Assembly (NCBI RefSeq): GCF_005938675.2
Contig: NZ_VCCH02000002.1
Coordinates: 124,001 to 188,000 of the forward strand
Direction of reading: 5' to 3'
DNA: 64,000 nucleotides
From: Mycobacterium sp. KBS0706
GTDB taxonomy: Bacteria; Pseudomonadota; Alphaproteobacteria; DSM-16000; Inquilinaceae
Shown here piece after piece: positions 41,348 through 50,014 of the stretch. A model generated the notes under the pieces. It saw only the letters and a program-made list of their open reading frames with translations, was not told where the DNA came from and made no database searches. Every line of letters begins with the position of its first letter. Position 1 is the first letter of the stretch. The position numbers and the translations under genes were made by a program.

Positions 41348-43027
41348 ATGACCGACGAGACCAGGGATCTTCCGTTCGCCCAGACCAGCCGCCGCCGCTT
41401 CCTGGCGGCAGGCCTCGCCGCCGGCACGGCGGTCTGGCTCGGCCCCGGCCAGGGCTGGGTCAAGGCCGCCCGCGCCGCAGGCCCACCATCGAAGGCGACC
41501 GGCCAGGCCGTGATCGGCCTGTCGCAGGAGCCGACGGTGTTCAACCCGCTGATGCTGCACATCGAGGTCGATGAGGGCGTCTATTTCAACCTGTTCAGCG
41601 CGCTGTGGCAGGTCGACCCCGAAGGCAAGTTCATCCCTGACCTGGCTGCGGAGGTGCCGAGCCTGGAGAATGGCGGCATCTCGGCCGACGGCCTGACCTG
41701 GCGCATCAAGCTGCGCGACAACGTCAAATGGCATGACGGCACGCCGTTCACCGCCGAGGACGTCAAGTATTCGATCGAGCTGATCAACAACCCGAAGTTC
41801 CGCGCCGCGCGCCGGGCCGGGCACGAGCTGGTGCGCGACCTGACCGTGGTCAGCCCGACCGAGCTGACCTGGAAGCTGGAGAAGCCCTACGCGCCCTATC
41901 CGTCGATCCTGTCCTGGACCTTCATCGTGCCGAAGCACCTGATGGAGAAGGAGGCCGACCCGAACGCCTCGACCTTCGCCACCAAGCCGGTCGGCACCGG
42001 GCCGTTCAAATGGGTCGAGCGCGTGCCGGGCGACCACATCACCCTGGCCGCGCATGACGGCTACCACCTGGACGGGCCGTATCTCGAGCGGCTGGTGATC
42101 AAGTACATCCCCGACCTGACCGTCCTGTTCACCCAGTTCACCACCGGCGACATCGACTATATCGGCCTGCAGGGCATCACCGCCGATCATTACGAGGAGG
42201 CCAAGGGACTGGCCGACCGTGACGTCTCGCCGGTGCCGCAGGCCTTCATCGAGAACATCGCGCTGAACCTCGGGATGCCGGTGTTCCAGGACCCGGCGGT
42301 GCGCGAGGCCCTCTACACCGCGATGGACAAGCAGAGCATCATCGACAGCATCTATTACGGCCTGCCGACACCGTCCGAATCCTTCCTGCCGAAGCAGTCC
42401 TGGGCCTTCAACCCGGACCTGCCGAAGCAGAGCTATGACGCCGAAAAGGCGAAGCAGATGCTGGACGCGGCCGGCTGGAAGCCGGGCGGCGACGGCATCC
42501 GCGAGAAGAACGGCGTGCGGCTGGAATTCGTCAACTCGACCACCGCCGGCAACCATGTGCGCGAGCAGGCGCAGCAGCTGCTGCAGCAGAACTGGCTCGA
42601 CATCGGCGTCAAGATGAACATCAACAACCTGCCCCCGGCGGTGATGTGGGGCGACTACTGGATGCAGTCGAAGTTCGAGACGGCGATGGTCGGGATCTAC
42701 TTCATGGTCGGGCCCGACCCGGACGCGACCGACTATTTCTCCAGCCGCTCGATCGGCGCCAAGGGCGGGGGCGGCCAGAACACGACGCAGTATGAGAGCG
42801 CCGACGTCGACAAGCTGCTGGCCGAGGGCGCGTCGACGGTCGACCCGGCCAAGCGCAAGGCGGCCTATTTCAAGATGCAGGAGTTCACGCGCAAGGACCT
42901 GCCCTACCTGCCGATCTTCCAATACGCCATGGTCCAGGGCGTGAAGAAGGGCCTGACCGGCTTCACCCCCAACGTCAACGTCCAGGAGAACTGCTGGAAC
43001 GCGCACACCTGGTACTGGGCGAGCTGA
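41348..43027 (+). CDS. family 5 ABC solute-binding protein (DppA-like), second of two
   Basis: The protein has 559 residues with a clear Tat signal (TSRRRFLAAGLAAGTAVWL). The body has GLTWRIKLRDNVKWHDGTPF, then TAEDVKYSIELINNP and PVGTGPFKWVERVPG, typical of peptide/opine SBPs. It is directly upstream of both permeases and is therefore the principal binding protein of this transporter. It is about 50 residues longer than its partner at 35508. The ATG at 41348 was chosen because the twin-arginine motif follows it. Confidence 0.93.
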   Translation: MTDETRDLPFAQTSRRRFLAAGLAAGTAVWLGPGQGWVKAARAAGPPSKATGQAVIGLSQEPTVFNPLMLHIEVDEGVYFNLFSALWQVDPEGKFIPDLAAEVPSLENGGISADGLTWRIKLRDNVKWHDGTPFTAEDVKYSIELINNPKFRAARRAGHELVRDLTVVSPTELTWKLEKPYAPYPSILSWTFIVPKHLMEKEADPNASTFATKPVGTGPFKWVERVPGDHITLAAHDGYHLDGPYLERLVIKYIPDLTVLFTQFTTGDIDYIGLQGITADHYEEAKGLADRDVSPVPQAFIENIALNLGMPVFQDPAVREALYTAMDKQSIIDSIYYGLPTPSESFLPKQSWAFNPDLPKQSYDAEKAKQMLDAAGWKPGGDGIREKNGVRLEFVNSTTAGNHVREQAQQLLQQNWLDIGVKMNINNLPPAVMWGDYWMQSKFETAMVGIYFMVGPDPDATDYFSSRSIGAKGGGGQNTTQYESADVDKLLAEGASTVDPAKRKAAYFKMQEFTRKDLPYLPIFQYAMVQGVKKGLTGFTPNVNVQENCWNAHTWYWAS

Positions 43028-43057
43028 GAAGGGGACGGCCCGGGGACGGAGGAAGCG

Positions 43058-44008
43058 ATGGCGCCATTCCTGTTCGGCCGCGCGCTGCAGAGCCTGCTGC
43101 TGCTGTGGCTCGTGTCGATGATCGGCTTCGCCGTGCTGCACCTGACCCCGGGCGGCCCGCTGTCGCAATTCGCCCTGGTCCCGGGCATGACGCAGGCGCG
43201 GCTGGCCGAGATCGCCCATGAGATGGGCCTCGACCGCTCCCTGCCGGTGCAATATTGGGAATGGGCCAGCCGGCTTCTGACCGGCGACTGGGGGCGGTCC
43301 TACCGCGACCAGTCGCCGGTGCTGGACGTCATCGGCTCGCATCTCTTCGCCACGCTCGAGCTGATGGCGACGGCGATCCTGATCGCGGTGCTGCTGGGCG
43401 TCTGGATCGGCGTCATGGGGGCGGTCCGGCGCTATTCCTTCGCCGACATGCTGGCGACGGTCGGCGCCATGGTCGCCCTGTCGATCCCGACCTTCTGGTT
43501 CGGCCTGGTCGTGATCTACATCTTCTCGGTCCGGCTGCAATGGCTGCCGGCCGGCAACATGTACACGGTCGGCGACGGGTCGCTGCTCGACTTCCTGCAC
43601 CATCTGATCGCGCCGGCCCTGGTGCTGGCGCTGGTCGAGGTGGCGGTCTGGAGCCGCTACATGCGCGCCTCGATGATCGACGTGATCAACCAGGACTATA
43701 TCCGCACCGCCCGGGCCAAGGGCCTGCCGGAGAAGCGGGTGCTGATCCGCCACGCGCTGCGCAACGCGCTGTTGCCGATGATCACCCTGGCCGGGCTGGA
43801 ACTGCCGACGCTGCTGGGCGGCGCCCTGGTGACCGAGACGGTGTTCACCTGGCCGGGCATGGGCCGGCTGTTCCTCGATTCCCTCGGCTACCGAGACTAC
43901 CCGGTGGTGATGGGCATCCTGATGGTCTCGGCCCTGCTGGTGCTGCTCGGCAACCTCTTGGCCGACATCCTCTGCGCGGTGGCCGACCCGCGCATCCGGC
44001 TGGATTGA
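43058..44008 (+). CDS. ABC transporter permease (DppB/OppB type)
   Basis: The protein has 316 residues. It begins with the usual short N-terminal helix (LQSLLLLWLVSMIGFAVLHL) and long periplasmic segment. Cytoplasmic coupling is through TARAKGLPEKRVLIRHALRN, and the chain ends DPRIRLD, as OppB-type proteins often do. It precedes its OppC-type partner by 12 bp. Confidence 0.94.
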   Translation: MAPFLFGRALQSLLLLWLVSMIGFAVLHLTPGGPLSQFALVPGMTQARLAEIAHEMGLDRSLPVQYWEWASRLLTGDWGRSYRDQSPVLDVIGSHLFATLELMATAILIAVLLGVWIGVMGAVRRYSFADMLATVGAMVALSIPTFWFGLVVIYIFSVRLQWLPAGNMYTVGDGSLLDFLHHLIAPALVLALVEVAVWSRYMRASMIDVINQDYIRTARAKGLPEKRVLIRHALRNALLPMITLAGLELPTLLGGALVTETVFTWPGMGRLFLDSLGYRDYPVVMGILMVSALLVLLGNLLADILCAVADPRIRLD

Positions 44009-44020
44009 GGGGAGGGGGCG

Positions 44021-44902
44021 ATGACAGCGACCGCCGCCGGCCCCACCGTCGAGACCGCCCGCCGCACCGGGAACCGCGGCTGGCGCCGTTTCCGCCGCCA
44101 CCGGCTGGCGATGGTGGGCGTCGCCTGCATCCTGCTGCTGGTGCTGGCCTGCGTTGCCGGGCCGTGGCTGCTGCCCTTCGACGATCTGCGCATCGACATG
44201 CGCGCCCGCTTCGCACCGCCGCTGACCGGCTGGCACCTGTTCGGCACCGACCCGCTGGGCCGCGACCTCTGCGCCCGGCTGCTGATGGCCGGGCGCATCT
44301 CGCTCTCCGTCGCCTTCGCCGCGATGGTGATCAGCACGATCGTCGGTTCCGCCATCGGGGTGGTGGCAGGCTATTACGGCCGGGCGGTCGGCGCCGTGCT
44401 GATGCGCCTGGTCGACGCCATGCTGTGCTTCCCCGCCGTCTTCCTGCTGCTGACTCTCGCCGCCCTGCTGAAGCCCGATCCGATCATGATCACCCTGATC
44501 ATCGCCGCGACCAGCTGGATGGAGGTGGCACGCGTGGTCGAAAGCCAGATCCGCACCCTGCGTGAGCGCGACTTCACTTTGGCGGCGGAGATGATGGGCG
44601 CGTCGGACGCCCGCATCATGGTCGACGAGCTGCTGCGCAACGCCATCGGGCCGATCGTCGTCGCCGCCACCTTGACCGTCGCCCGCGCCATCCTGATGGA
44701 GGCCTATATCAGCTTCCTCGGCTACGGCATTCAGCCGCCGACCGCGAGCTGGGGCAACATGCTGAACAACGCCCAGCAATACCTGACCTCGGCCCCCTGG
44801 CTGGCGCTGGTGCCGGGCATCGCCATCACCCTGGCGGTGACCAGCTTCAACTTCATCGGCGACGGGCTGCGCGACGCGCTCGACGCCCGGCTGGAATCGT
44901 GA
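44021..44902 (+). CDS. ABC transporter permease (DppC/OppC type)
   Basis: The protein has 293 residues. The N-terminal RRFRRHRLAMVG segment, the DPLGRDLCARLLMAGRISLS block and the coupling region LAAEMMGASDARIMVDELLR are all typical of OppC-type permeases, as is the end FIGDGLRDALDARL. It overlaps the first ATPase gene. Confidence 0.94.
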   Translation: MTATAAGPTVETARRTGNRGWRRFRRHRLAMVGVACILLLVLACVAGPWLLPFDDLRIDMRARFAPPLTGWHLFGTDPLGRDLCARLLMAGRISLSVAFAAMVISTIVGSAIGVVAGYYGRAVGAVLMRLVDAMLCFPAVFLLLTLAALLKPDPIMITLIIAATSWMEVARVVESQIRTLRERDFTLAAEMMGASDARIMVDELLRNAIGPIVVAATLTVARAILMEAYISFLGYGIQPPTASWGNMLNNAQQYLTSAPWLALVPGIAITLAVTSFNFIGDGLRDALDARLES

Positions 44903-45918
44903 TGACCGACGCCCCGATCCTCGAGGTCCGCGACCTGGCCGTCACCTTCCGCGGCGAAGCCGGGGCGCTGACGGTGGTCAACGACGTCTCCTTCTCCGTG
45001 CGGCGCGGCGAGACGCTGGCGCTGGTCGGCGAATCCGGCTCGGGCAAGAGCGTCACCAGCTTGGCGGTGCTGCGGCTGCTGCCGCCGGCGCCGCGCTGCA
45101 CCATCGCCGGCTCGGTCCGCTTCACCGGGCATGACGGCCGCAGCCGCGAGCTGCTGCAGCTCGACCCCGAGGCGATGCGGGCGGTGCGCGGCGACGAGAT
45201 CTCGATGATCTTCCAGGAGCCGATGACCTCGCTGAACCCGGTACACCGGATCGGCGACCAGATCGCCGAGGCGGTCACCTACCATCGCGGCCTCGGCCGG
45301 AAGGCGGCGCTGGCCCGGGCGGAGGAGCTGCTGGAGCTGGTCGGCATCCCGGAGCCGCGGCGGCGCCTGGCCGCCTGGCCGCACCATCTGTCGGGCGGCA
45401 TGCGCCAACGGGTGATGATCGCCATGGCGCTGGCCTGCGACCCCAGCCTGCTGATCGCCGACGAGCCGACCACGGCGCTGGACGTGACGGTCCAGGCCGG
45501 GATCATCGACCTCTTGAAGTCGCTGCAGGCGAAGACCGGCATGGCGATCATCTTCGTCACCCACAATCTCGGCGTGGTGGCCGAGATCGCGGACAGCGTC
45601 ATGGTCATGTATGCCGGCCGCATCGTCGAGCGCGGCGACGCCGTCGGGCTGCTGCAGCGGCCGCGCATGCCCTACACCCAGGGGCTGCTGCGGTCGGTGC
45701 CGCGGATCGACCGGCTGGATTTCGGCGGCGGCGTGCTGCCGGCGATTCCCGGCAGCGTCCCGGACCCCGGCCGGCTGCCGCCCGGCTGCTCCTTCCATCC
45801 GCGCTGCGGCCACGCCCGGCCCGGCGCCTGCGACGCCGCGGTGCCGGCGCTGGAGGAGGCCGACGGCCGGGTGGTGCGCTGCCGCCGCTGGCGCGAGATC
45901 GAGGCGGGGGGCGCATGA
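44902..45918 (+). CDS. ABC transporter ATPase (DppD/OppD type)
   Basis: The protein has 338 residues, with Walker A GESGSGKS, signature LSGGMRQR, Walker [13 protein letters not shown] and H-loop THNLGVV. The C-terminal oligopeptide region holds [15 protein letters not shown], the cysteine cluster of OppD/F proteins. A GTG one codon upstream (44899) is an equally possible start, since GTG and ATG are adjacent and overlap the OppC stop. A dispersed repeat separates it from its partner ATPase. Confidence 0.93.
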   Translation: MTDAPILEVRDLAVTFRGEAGALTVVNDVSFSVRRGETLALVGESGSGKSVTSLAVLRLLPPAPRCTIAGSVRFTGHDGRSRELLQLDPEAMRAVRGDEISMIFQEPMTSLNPVHRIGDQIAEAVTYHRGLGRKAALARAEELLELVGIPEPRRRLAAWPHHLSGGMRQRVMIAMALACDPSLLIADEPTTALDVTVQAGIIDLLKSLQAKTGMAIIFVTHNLGVVAEIADSVMVMYAGRIVERGDAVGLLQRPRMPYTQGLLRSVPRIDRLDFGGGVLPAIPGSVPDPGRLPPGCSFHPRCGHARPGACDAAVPALEEADGRVVRCRRWREIEAGGA

Positions 45919-45959
45919 TGCAGGGTCGCTCGAAGGACGTTCGTCGCCAGCCCCAAAAT

Positions 45960-46050
45960 CGTCATGGCGAGGAGCGCAGCGACGTGGCCATCCAGGGGCC
46001 AGTGCGAGCGGCCCCTGGATGGCCACACCCCTTCGGGGCTCGCCATGACG
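45960..46050. repeat. nested palindromic dispersed repeat, copy 2, inside an operon
   Basis: Outer arms CGTCATGGCGAG (45960-45971) and CTCGCCATGACG (46039-46050) enclose 15-bp perfect inner arms at 45986-46000 and 46010-46024 (GGCCATCCAGGGGCC and its complement). Sequence and order match copy 1 at 21247-21356. It fills most of the 157-bp gap between the two ATPase genes of one transporter. Confidence 0.85.
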
Positions 46051-46075
46051 GTGAGGGGTGTGGGGACAGTGCGAA

Positions 46076-47095
46076 ATGACGACACCACCCATCCTCGAGC
46101 TGCAGGAGCTCAGCAAGTCCTTCCCGGTCGGCGGCTCGCTGTTCAGGCGCGACCGGCTGCAGGTGCGGGCGGTCGATCGCGTCTCCTTCACCGTTCGGCA
46201 GGGCGAGGTGCTGGGCCTGGTCGGCGAATCCGGCTCGGGCAAGAGCACGCTGGGTCGCACCCTGCTGCGGCTGATGCGGCCGACCGGCGGACGCGTGCTG
46301 TTCGAGGGCACCGACATCACCGATCTCGGCCGCCGACAGCTGAAGCCGATCCGGCCGCGGCTGCAATTCGTGTTCCAGGACCCGGCGGCGTCGCTGAACC
46401 CGCGCATGACGGTCGGCCGCATCGTCGCCATGCCGCTCAGAGTACAGAAACCCGCGCCCCCGGCGGCTGAGCGGGCGGCGCGGGTGGCGGCGGCGCTGGA
46501 GACGGTCGGCCTGTCCGCCAGCCATGCCGAGCGCTTCCCGCATGAATTCTCCGGCGGCCAGCGCCAGCGCATCGGCATCGCCCGGGCACTGGTGACCGAG
46601 CCGCGGCTGCTGGTGGCGGACGAGCCGGTCTCCGCCCTCGACGTCTCGGTCCAGGCCCAGATCATCAACCTCCTGATGGAGGTGAAGCGGCGGCTGGACC
46701 TGACCATCGTCTTCATCAGCCACGATCTGGCGGTGGTGGGCCAGATCTGCGACCGGGTGGCAGTGATGTATCTCGGCCGGATCGTCGAGATCGCCCCGGC
46801 CCGGGCGCTGTTCGAGACGCCGCGCCATCCCTACACCGAGGCGCTGCTGTCGGCTGCGCCGATCCCGGACCCGACGCTGCGCCGGCCGCGCATCCTGCTG
46901 AAGGGCGAGCTGCCCAGCCCATTGTCGCCGCCCTCCGGCTGCGCCTTCCGCACCCGTTGCCGTTACGCCCTGCCGGCCTGCGCCGAAGCCGTCCCGCCGC
47001 TGCAGGCGGTCGGCGACGGTCATCTCAGCGCCTGCATCCGGCCGGAGTTGGCCCTGGCCTCGCCGCTGCGCCCGGACATCGCCTGCGCCGGCTGA
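46076..47095 (+). CDS. ABC transporter ATPase (DppF/OppF type)
   Basis: The protein has 339 residues, with Walker [10 protein letters not shown], signature FSGGQRQR, Walker B LLVADEPVSALD and H-loop SHDLAVV. The C-terminal cysteine cluster (CAFRTRCRYALPAC) is present. An upstream GTG at 46058 would add six residues. The ATG at 46076 gives the usual N-terminus (MTTPPILELQELSKSF), though its ribosome site is weak, perhaps because the repeat was inserted directly upstream. Confidence 0.93.
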   Translation: MTTPPILELQELSKSFPVGGSLFRRDRLQVRAVDRVSFTVRQGEVLGLVGESGSGKSTLGRTLLRLMRPTGGRVLFEGTDITDLGRRQLKPIRPRLQFVFQDPAASLNPRMTVGRIVAMPLRVQKPAPPAAERAARVAAALETVGLSASHAERFPHEFSGGQRQRIGIARALVTEPRLLVADEPVSALDVSVQAQIINLLMEVKRRLDLTIVFISHDLAVVGQICDRVAVMYLGRIVEIAPARALFETPRHPYTEALLSAAPIPDPTLRRPRILLKGELPSPLSPPSGCAFRTRCRYALPACAEAVPPLQAVGDGHLSACIRPELALASPLRPDIACAG

Positions 47096-47169
47096 CTATA
47101 ATCTGTGCAGGCTGCCCCGCCGGACGCCGGCGGGAGGGCGGATCGGGCCGTTTCCGGGCTTTCCGCGGC

Positions 47170-47185
47170 TGGCACGGGCCTTGCT
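47170..47185 (+). promoter_or_regulatory. sigma-54 promoter of the ECF transporter operon
   Basis: TGGCACGGGCCTTGCT matches the sigma-54 consensus TGGCACG-N4-TTGCW at every defined position, with the invariant GG and GC 12 bp apart. Transcription would start near 47196, about 20 bp before the ATG at 47216, leaving room for GAGG. Dependence on RpoN usually means activation by an enhancer-binding protein such as NtrC. No obvious activator site was recognised in the short upstream gap. Confidence 0.75.
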
Positions 47186-47215
47186 TCGAATTTGTGACGA
47201 AAGCGAGGTCCCGCC

Positions 47216-47791
47216 ATGACCGACATCACCACCGTCAAGACCGAACGCAACATCCTGTTCCCGATCGTGCTGGCGCTGGTCGCCGGCGTCGCGACCGGCG
47301 TCCTGTGGTGCTACGCCAACCCGATCCAGCTGGTGCCCGGCGTCATCCAGTGGCGCATCTTCGCCTTTCTGCCGCCGCTGGTGGGCATCCTGTTCGGGGC
47401 GCGCAGCGGCTTCATCTGCGGCTATGTCGGATCTCTGGTCTGGTCGCTGCTGGCCGGCACTTTCATCCCGGCCCACACGCTGATCGTCGACGGCATCATG
47501 GTCGGGCTGACCGGCGCCGTGCCCGGCCTGCTGTTCGACCCGGCGCGCAAGCCGATCGACACCGCCGGCCTGGTGAAGATCGCCGCCACCTGCCTCGTCA
47601 TCGGCCTCGTGATGGTCGCCGCGGTCGCGGCCAGCCTGGCCTTCCTCGGCATCTTCCCGTTCTGGTGGGGGCTGCTCTATCTCGGCCTGTCGGACATCGT
47701 GCCGATGATCATCGGCACGCCGCTGCTGGTGAAGCCGGCGCTGAAGATCCTGGCCGGATCGGGCCTGACCTCCGGCATCACCCGGTTCTGA
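47216..47791 (+). CDS. ECF transporter substrate-binding (S) component
   Basis: This membrane protein (191 residues) has five or six hydrophobic segments (for example ILFPIVLALVAGVATGVLW and GVIQWRIFAFLPPLVGILFG). Its size and topology fit an energy-coupling-factor S component, which binds a small vitamin-like substrate. The following genes encode the ATPase pair and T component, which supports the call. The substrate is unknown; a phosphoribosyltransferase at the end of the operon suggests a nucleobase or a related precursor. Confidence 0.85.
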   Translation: MTDITTVKTERNILFPIVLALVAGVATGVLWCYANPIQLVPGVIQWRIFAFLPPLVGILFGARSGFICGYVGSLVWSLLAGTFIPAHTLIVDGIMVGLTGAVPGLLFDPARKPIDTAGLVKIAATCLVIGLVMVAAVAASLAFLGIFPFWWGLLYLGLSDIVPMIIGTPLLVKPALKILAGSGLTSGITRF

Positions 47792-47807
47792 GGACCCGCG
47801 CCGGACC

Positions 47808-49334
47808 GTGCTCGAGCTCGATGCGCTGAGCGTGGGCTTCGCCCCGGCGAAGCCCACCATCCTGCCCACCTCGTTCCGGATCGCGCCCGGCGAGCGCCTG
47901 CTGCTGTGCGGCGCCAACGGCTCCGGCAAATCGACGCTGCTGGCGGCGGCCGCCGGGGTGATCCCGAAGCTGTCCCGGCCGCCGCTCCTGGCCGGCTCCG
48001 TCCGTCTCGGCGGCGCCGAGCTGGGCGGCCTGCCGCGGACCGAGCTGTTCCGCCGCGTCGGCATCGTGTTCCAGAACCTCGATGATCAGCTCTGGGACCT
48101 CGGGGTCGAGGACCTGATCGCCTTTCCGCTCGAAAGCCGCGGCCTGCCAGGCCTGCGGGTGCGGGACCGGGTGCTGCAGCTGGTCTCGGCCCTGTCGCTC
48201 GAGGCGCTGCTCGGCCGCCGGGTGCTGACCCTGTCCGGCGGTGAGCGGCGCATGGTCGCCCTCGCCGCCGCGTTGGCGACGGGGCCGGAGCTGCTGGTGC
48301 TGGACGAGCCGACCACCGGCCTCGACCCGGCGGCGCGGCAGCGCTTGGCCACGCTGCTGGGCCGGCTGGGCGGAGACCTGCCGATGCTGCTGGCGGCGGA
48401 GCAGGATGCCAGCGCGCTGGCCTCGGTCGCCGATGCCGTGCTGCTGCAGAAGGACGGCGCAGCCGGCGCACCCCGGCCGATGGCCGAGGCCGCGGCCGAC
48501 GACCCGCTGTGGCTCGATCACGGCCTGCTGCCGCTGCGGCGCAGGGCTGGCAGCCATCGCCGAGGCGCGGGTATCGGCCGGCCCCTGATCGAGGCCACCG
48601 GGCTGGTCAGCCGGCTGCGCCGCAGCGACGGGCGGCCGGTGCTGGACGGCATCGATCTTACCGTCCGGGCCGGCGAGGTGGCCGGGTTGATCGGGCCGAA
48701 CGGCACCGGCAAGACCACTCTGTTCCAGTCGATCCTGGACCTGTCGCCGCTGGCGGCCGGGCGCATCCTCCTGGGCGGCGAGGAGGCCGGCGGCTGGACC
48801 GTCGCCCGTCGTGCCCGTCGCATCGCCTATGTGCCGCAGAATGTCCGGCGCATCCTGTTCAACCTGACCGTGCTGGACGAGGCGGCCTTCGCCGTTACCG
48901 GCAATCCGCGTGGGCTCGGCGCCGCCGATGTCCACGCCAAGGCGCAGGCGGCGCTGATGCGCTTCGGCCTCGACCGCCGGGCGGGGGACAGCCCCTTCGC
49001 CCTGTCGGCGCGCGAGCAGGCGGTGCTGGGCCTGGCCTGCGCCGCGGCGGCGGAGGCCGGGCTGGTGATCCTCGACGAGCCGCTGCTGGCGCGCGACCTC
49101 GCCGGCCGGGCGATGCTCGACCGCTTCCTCGATGATCTGCGCAGTCGCGGCGGAGCCGCCCTGCTGGTGTCGCACGACCTGGAGCTGGTCGACGACGTCG
49201 CCGACCGGCTGCTGATCATGGATGGCGGCAGGATCCGCCACGACGGGCCGCCGGAAGCGGGCTGGCGCTCCGCCGCCTTCGCCGCGCTGGGCTGGCCGGC
49301 GCCGCTGCCCGCGCCCACGGAGGCGGTGGCATGA
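47808..49334 (+). CDS. ECF transporter fused double ATPase (EcfA-EcfA')
   Basis: The protein has 508 residues and two ABC domains. The first has Walker A GANGSGKST (residues 35-43), signature LSGGERRM and Walker B LLVLDEPTTGLD. The second has Walker A GPNGTGKTT (about 296-304) and Walker B LVILDEPLLARD, but its signature reads LSAREQ instead of LSGGQ, so that site is probably degenerate. The start is GTG with GAGGA upstream. Its 3' end overlaps the T-component gene by 4 bp. Confidence 0.92.
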   Translation: MLELDALSVGFAPAKPTILPTSFRIAPGERLLLCGANGSGKSTLLAAAAGVIPKLSRPPLLAGSVRLGGAELGGLPRTELFRRVGIVFQNLDDQLWDLGVEDLIAFPLESRGLPGLRVRDRVLQLVSALSLEALLGRRVLTLSGGERRMVALAAALATGPELLVLDEPTTGLDPAARQRLATLLGRLGGDLPMLLAAEQDASALASVADAVLLQKDGAAGAPRPMAEAAADDPLWLDHGLLPLRRRAGSHRRGAGIGRPLIEATGLVSRLRRSDGRPVLDGIDLTVRAGEVAGLIGPNGTGKTTLFQSILDLSPLAAGRILLGGEEAGGWTVARRARRIAYVPQNVRRILFNLTVLDEAAFAVTGNPRGLGAADVHAKAQAALMRFGLDRRAGDSPFALSAREQAVLGLACAAAAEAGLVILDEPLLARDLAGRAMLDRFLDDLRSRGGAALLVSHDLELVDDVADRLLIMDGGRIRHDGPPEAGWRSAAFAALGWPAPLPAPTEAVA

Positions 49335-50014
49335 ACCTGCTGCTGCGCCTGAACTTCTTCCTCAAGCTGCTGGCCGCCGCCGCGGTGACGACCGCCGCCT
49401 GGCTGGTGGCCACGCCCTTGCTGGCGCTGCTGCTGATGGCCGCCGTCCTGGCCGTGCTGCTGGCGCTGCGGCTGCCGGGCCTGCGCGGCTATCTGAAGGG
49501 CGCCGCGATCCTGTTCGCCCTGGTCTTCGCCACCTGGCTGCTCAATCTCTGGCTGCAGGGCGCGCCGCCGGCCGAGGCCGCGGCGACGGCGCTGCGCATG
49601 GCGGCGCGGCTGGTGGCGACGACCGGTGCCTTCTTCTTCGTCATGGAGACGTCGAGCCCCGGCTCGATCCTGGCCGCGGCCAGCGCGCTGCGCCTGCCGG
49701 CCATGGCGACGCTGGTGCTGGCCCTGATCTTCGGCCTGATCCCGATGCTGCGCGACGAGTTCGAGCGCATCGGCGAGGCCCAGCGCGCCCGCGGCATGGA
49801 GCTGGACGACGTGCCACTGTGGACCCGGCTGCGCTATGGCCTGGCCCGCGGCGTGCCGCTCCTGGTGCAGAGCATCCGCATGGCCCAGGCGATTGCCACC
49901 TCGTTGTCGGTCTACGGCTTCGACCCGGCGGTGCGGCGCACGAGCTGGCGCCGGGTCGGAGTGCTGGTGGAGGAGCGGCTGCCGGCCGCCGGGAATGGAG
50001 ACCACAGGAATTGA
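49331..50014 (+). CDS. ecfT: ECF transporter transmembrane (T) component
   Basis: The protein has 227 residues. Hydrophobic segments fill the first 110 residues, and the cytoplasmic coupling helices carry the EcfT-type motif AQRARGMELDDVPLWTRL and a second, weaker one (SIRMAQAIATSLSVYGFDP). These helices transmit ATPase motion to the S component. The gene overlaps its neighbours by 4 bp on both sides. Confidence 0.88.
   Translation: MNLLLRLNFFLKLLAAAAVTTAAWLVATPLLALLLMAAVLAVLLALRLPGLRGYLKGAAILFALVFATWLLNLWLQGAPPAEAAATALRMAARLVATTGAFFFVMETSSPGSILAAASALRLPAMATLVLALIFGLIPMLRDEFERIGEAQRARGMELDDVPLWTRLRYGLARGVPLLVQSIRMAQAIATSLSVYGFDPAVRRTSWRRVGVLVEERLPAAGNGDHRN

Noticed and set aside
41234-44779. 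Minus-strand open frame of 1181 codons opposite the Opp-type transporter genes
   Set aside because: Same shadow effect: His/Gln/Asp/Arg-rich translation with no motifs, opposite three clear genes.
47096-47169. Riboswitch upstream of the ECF S component
   Set aside because: The predicted leader after the sigma-54 start is only about 20 bases, too short for an aptamer.
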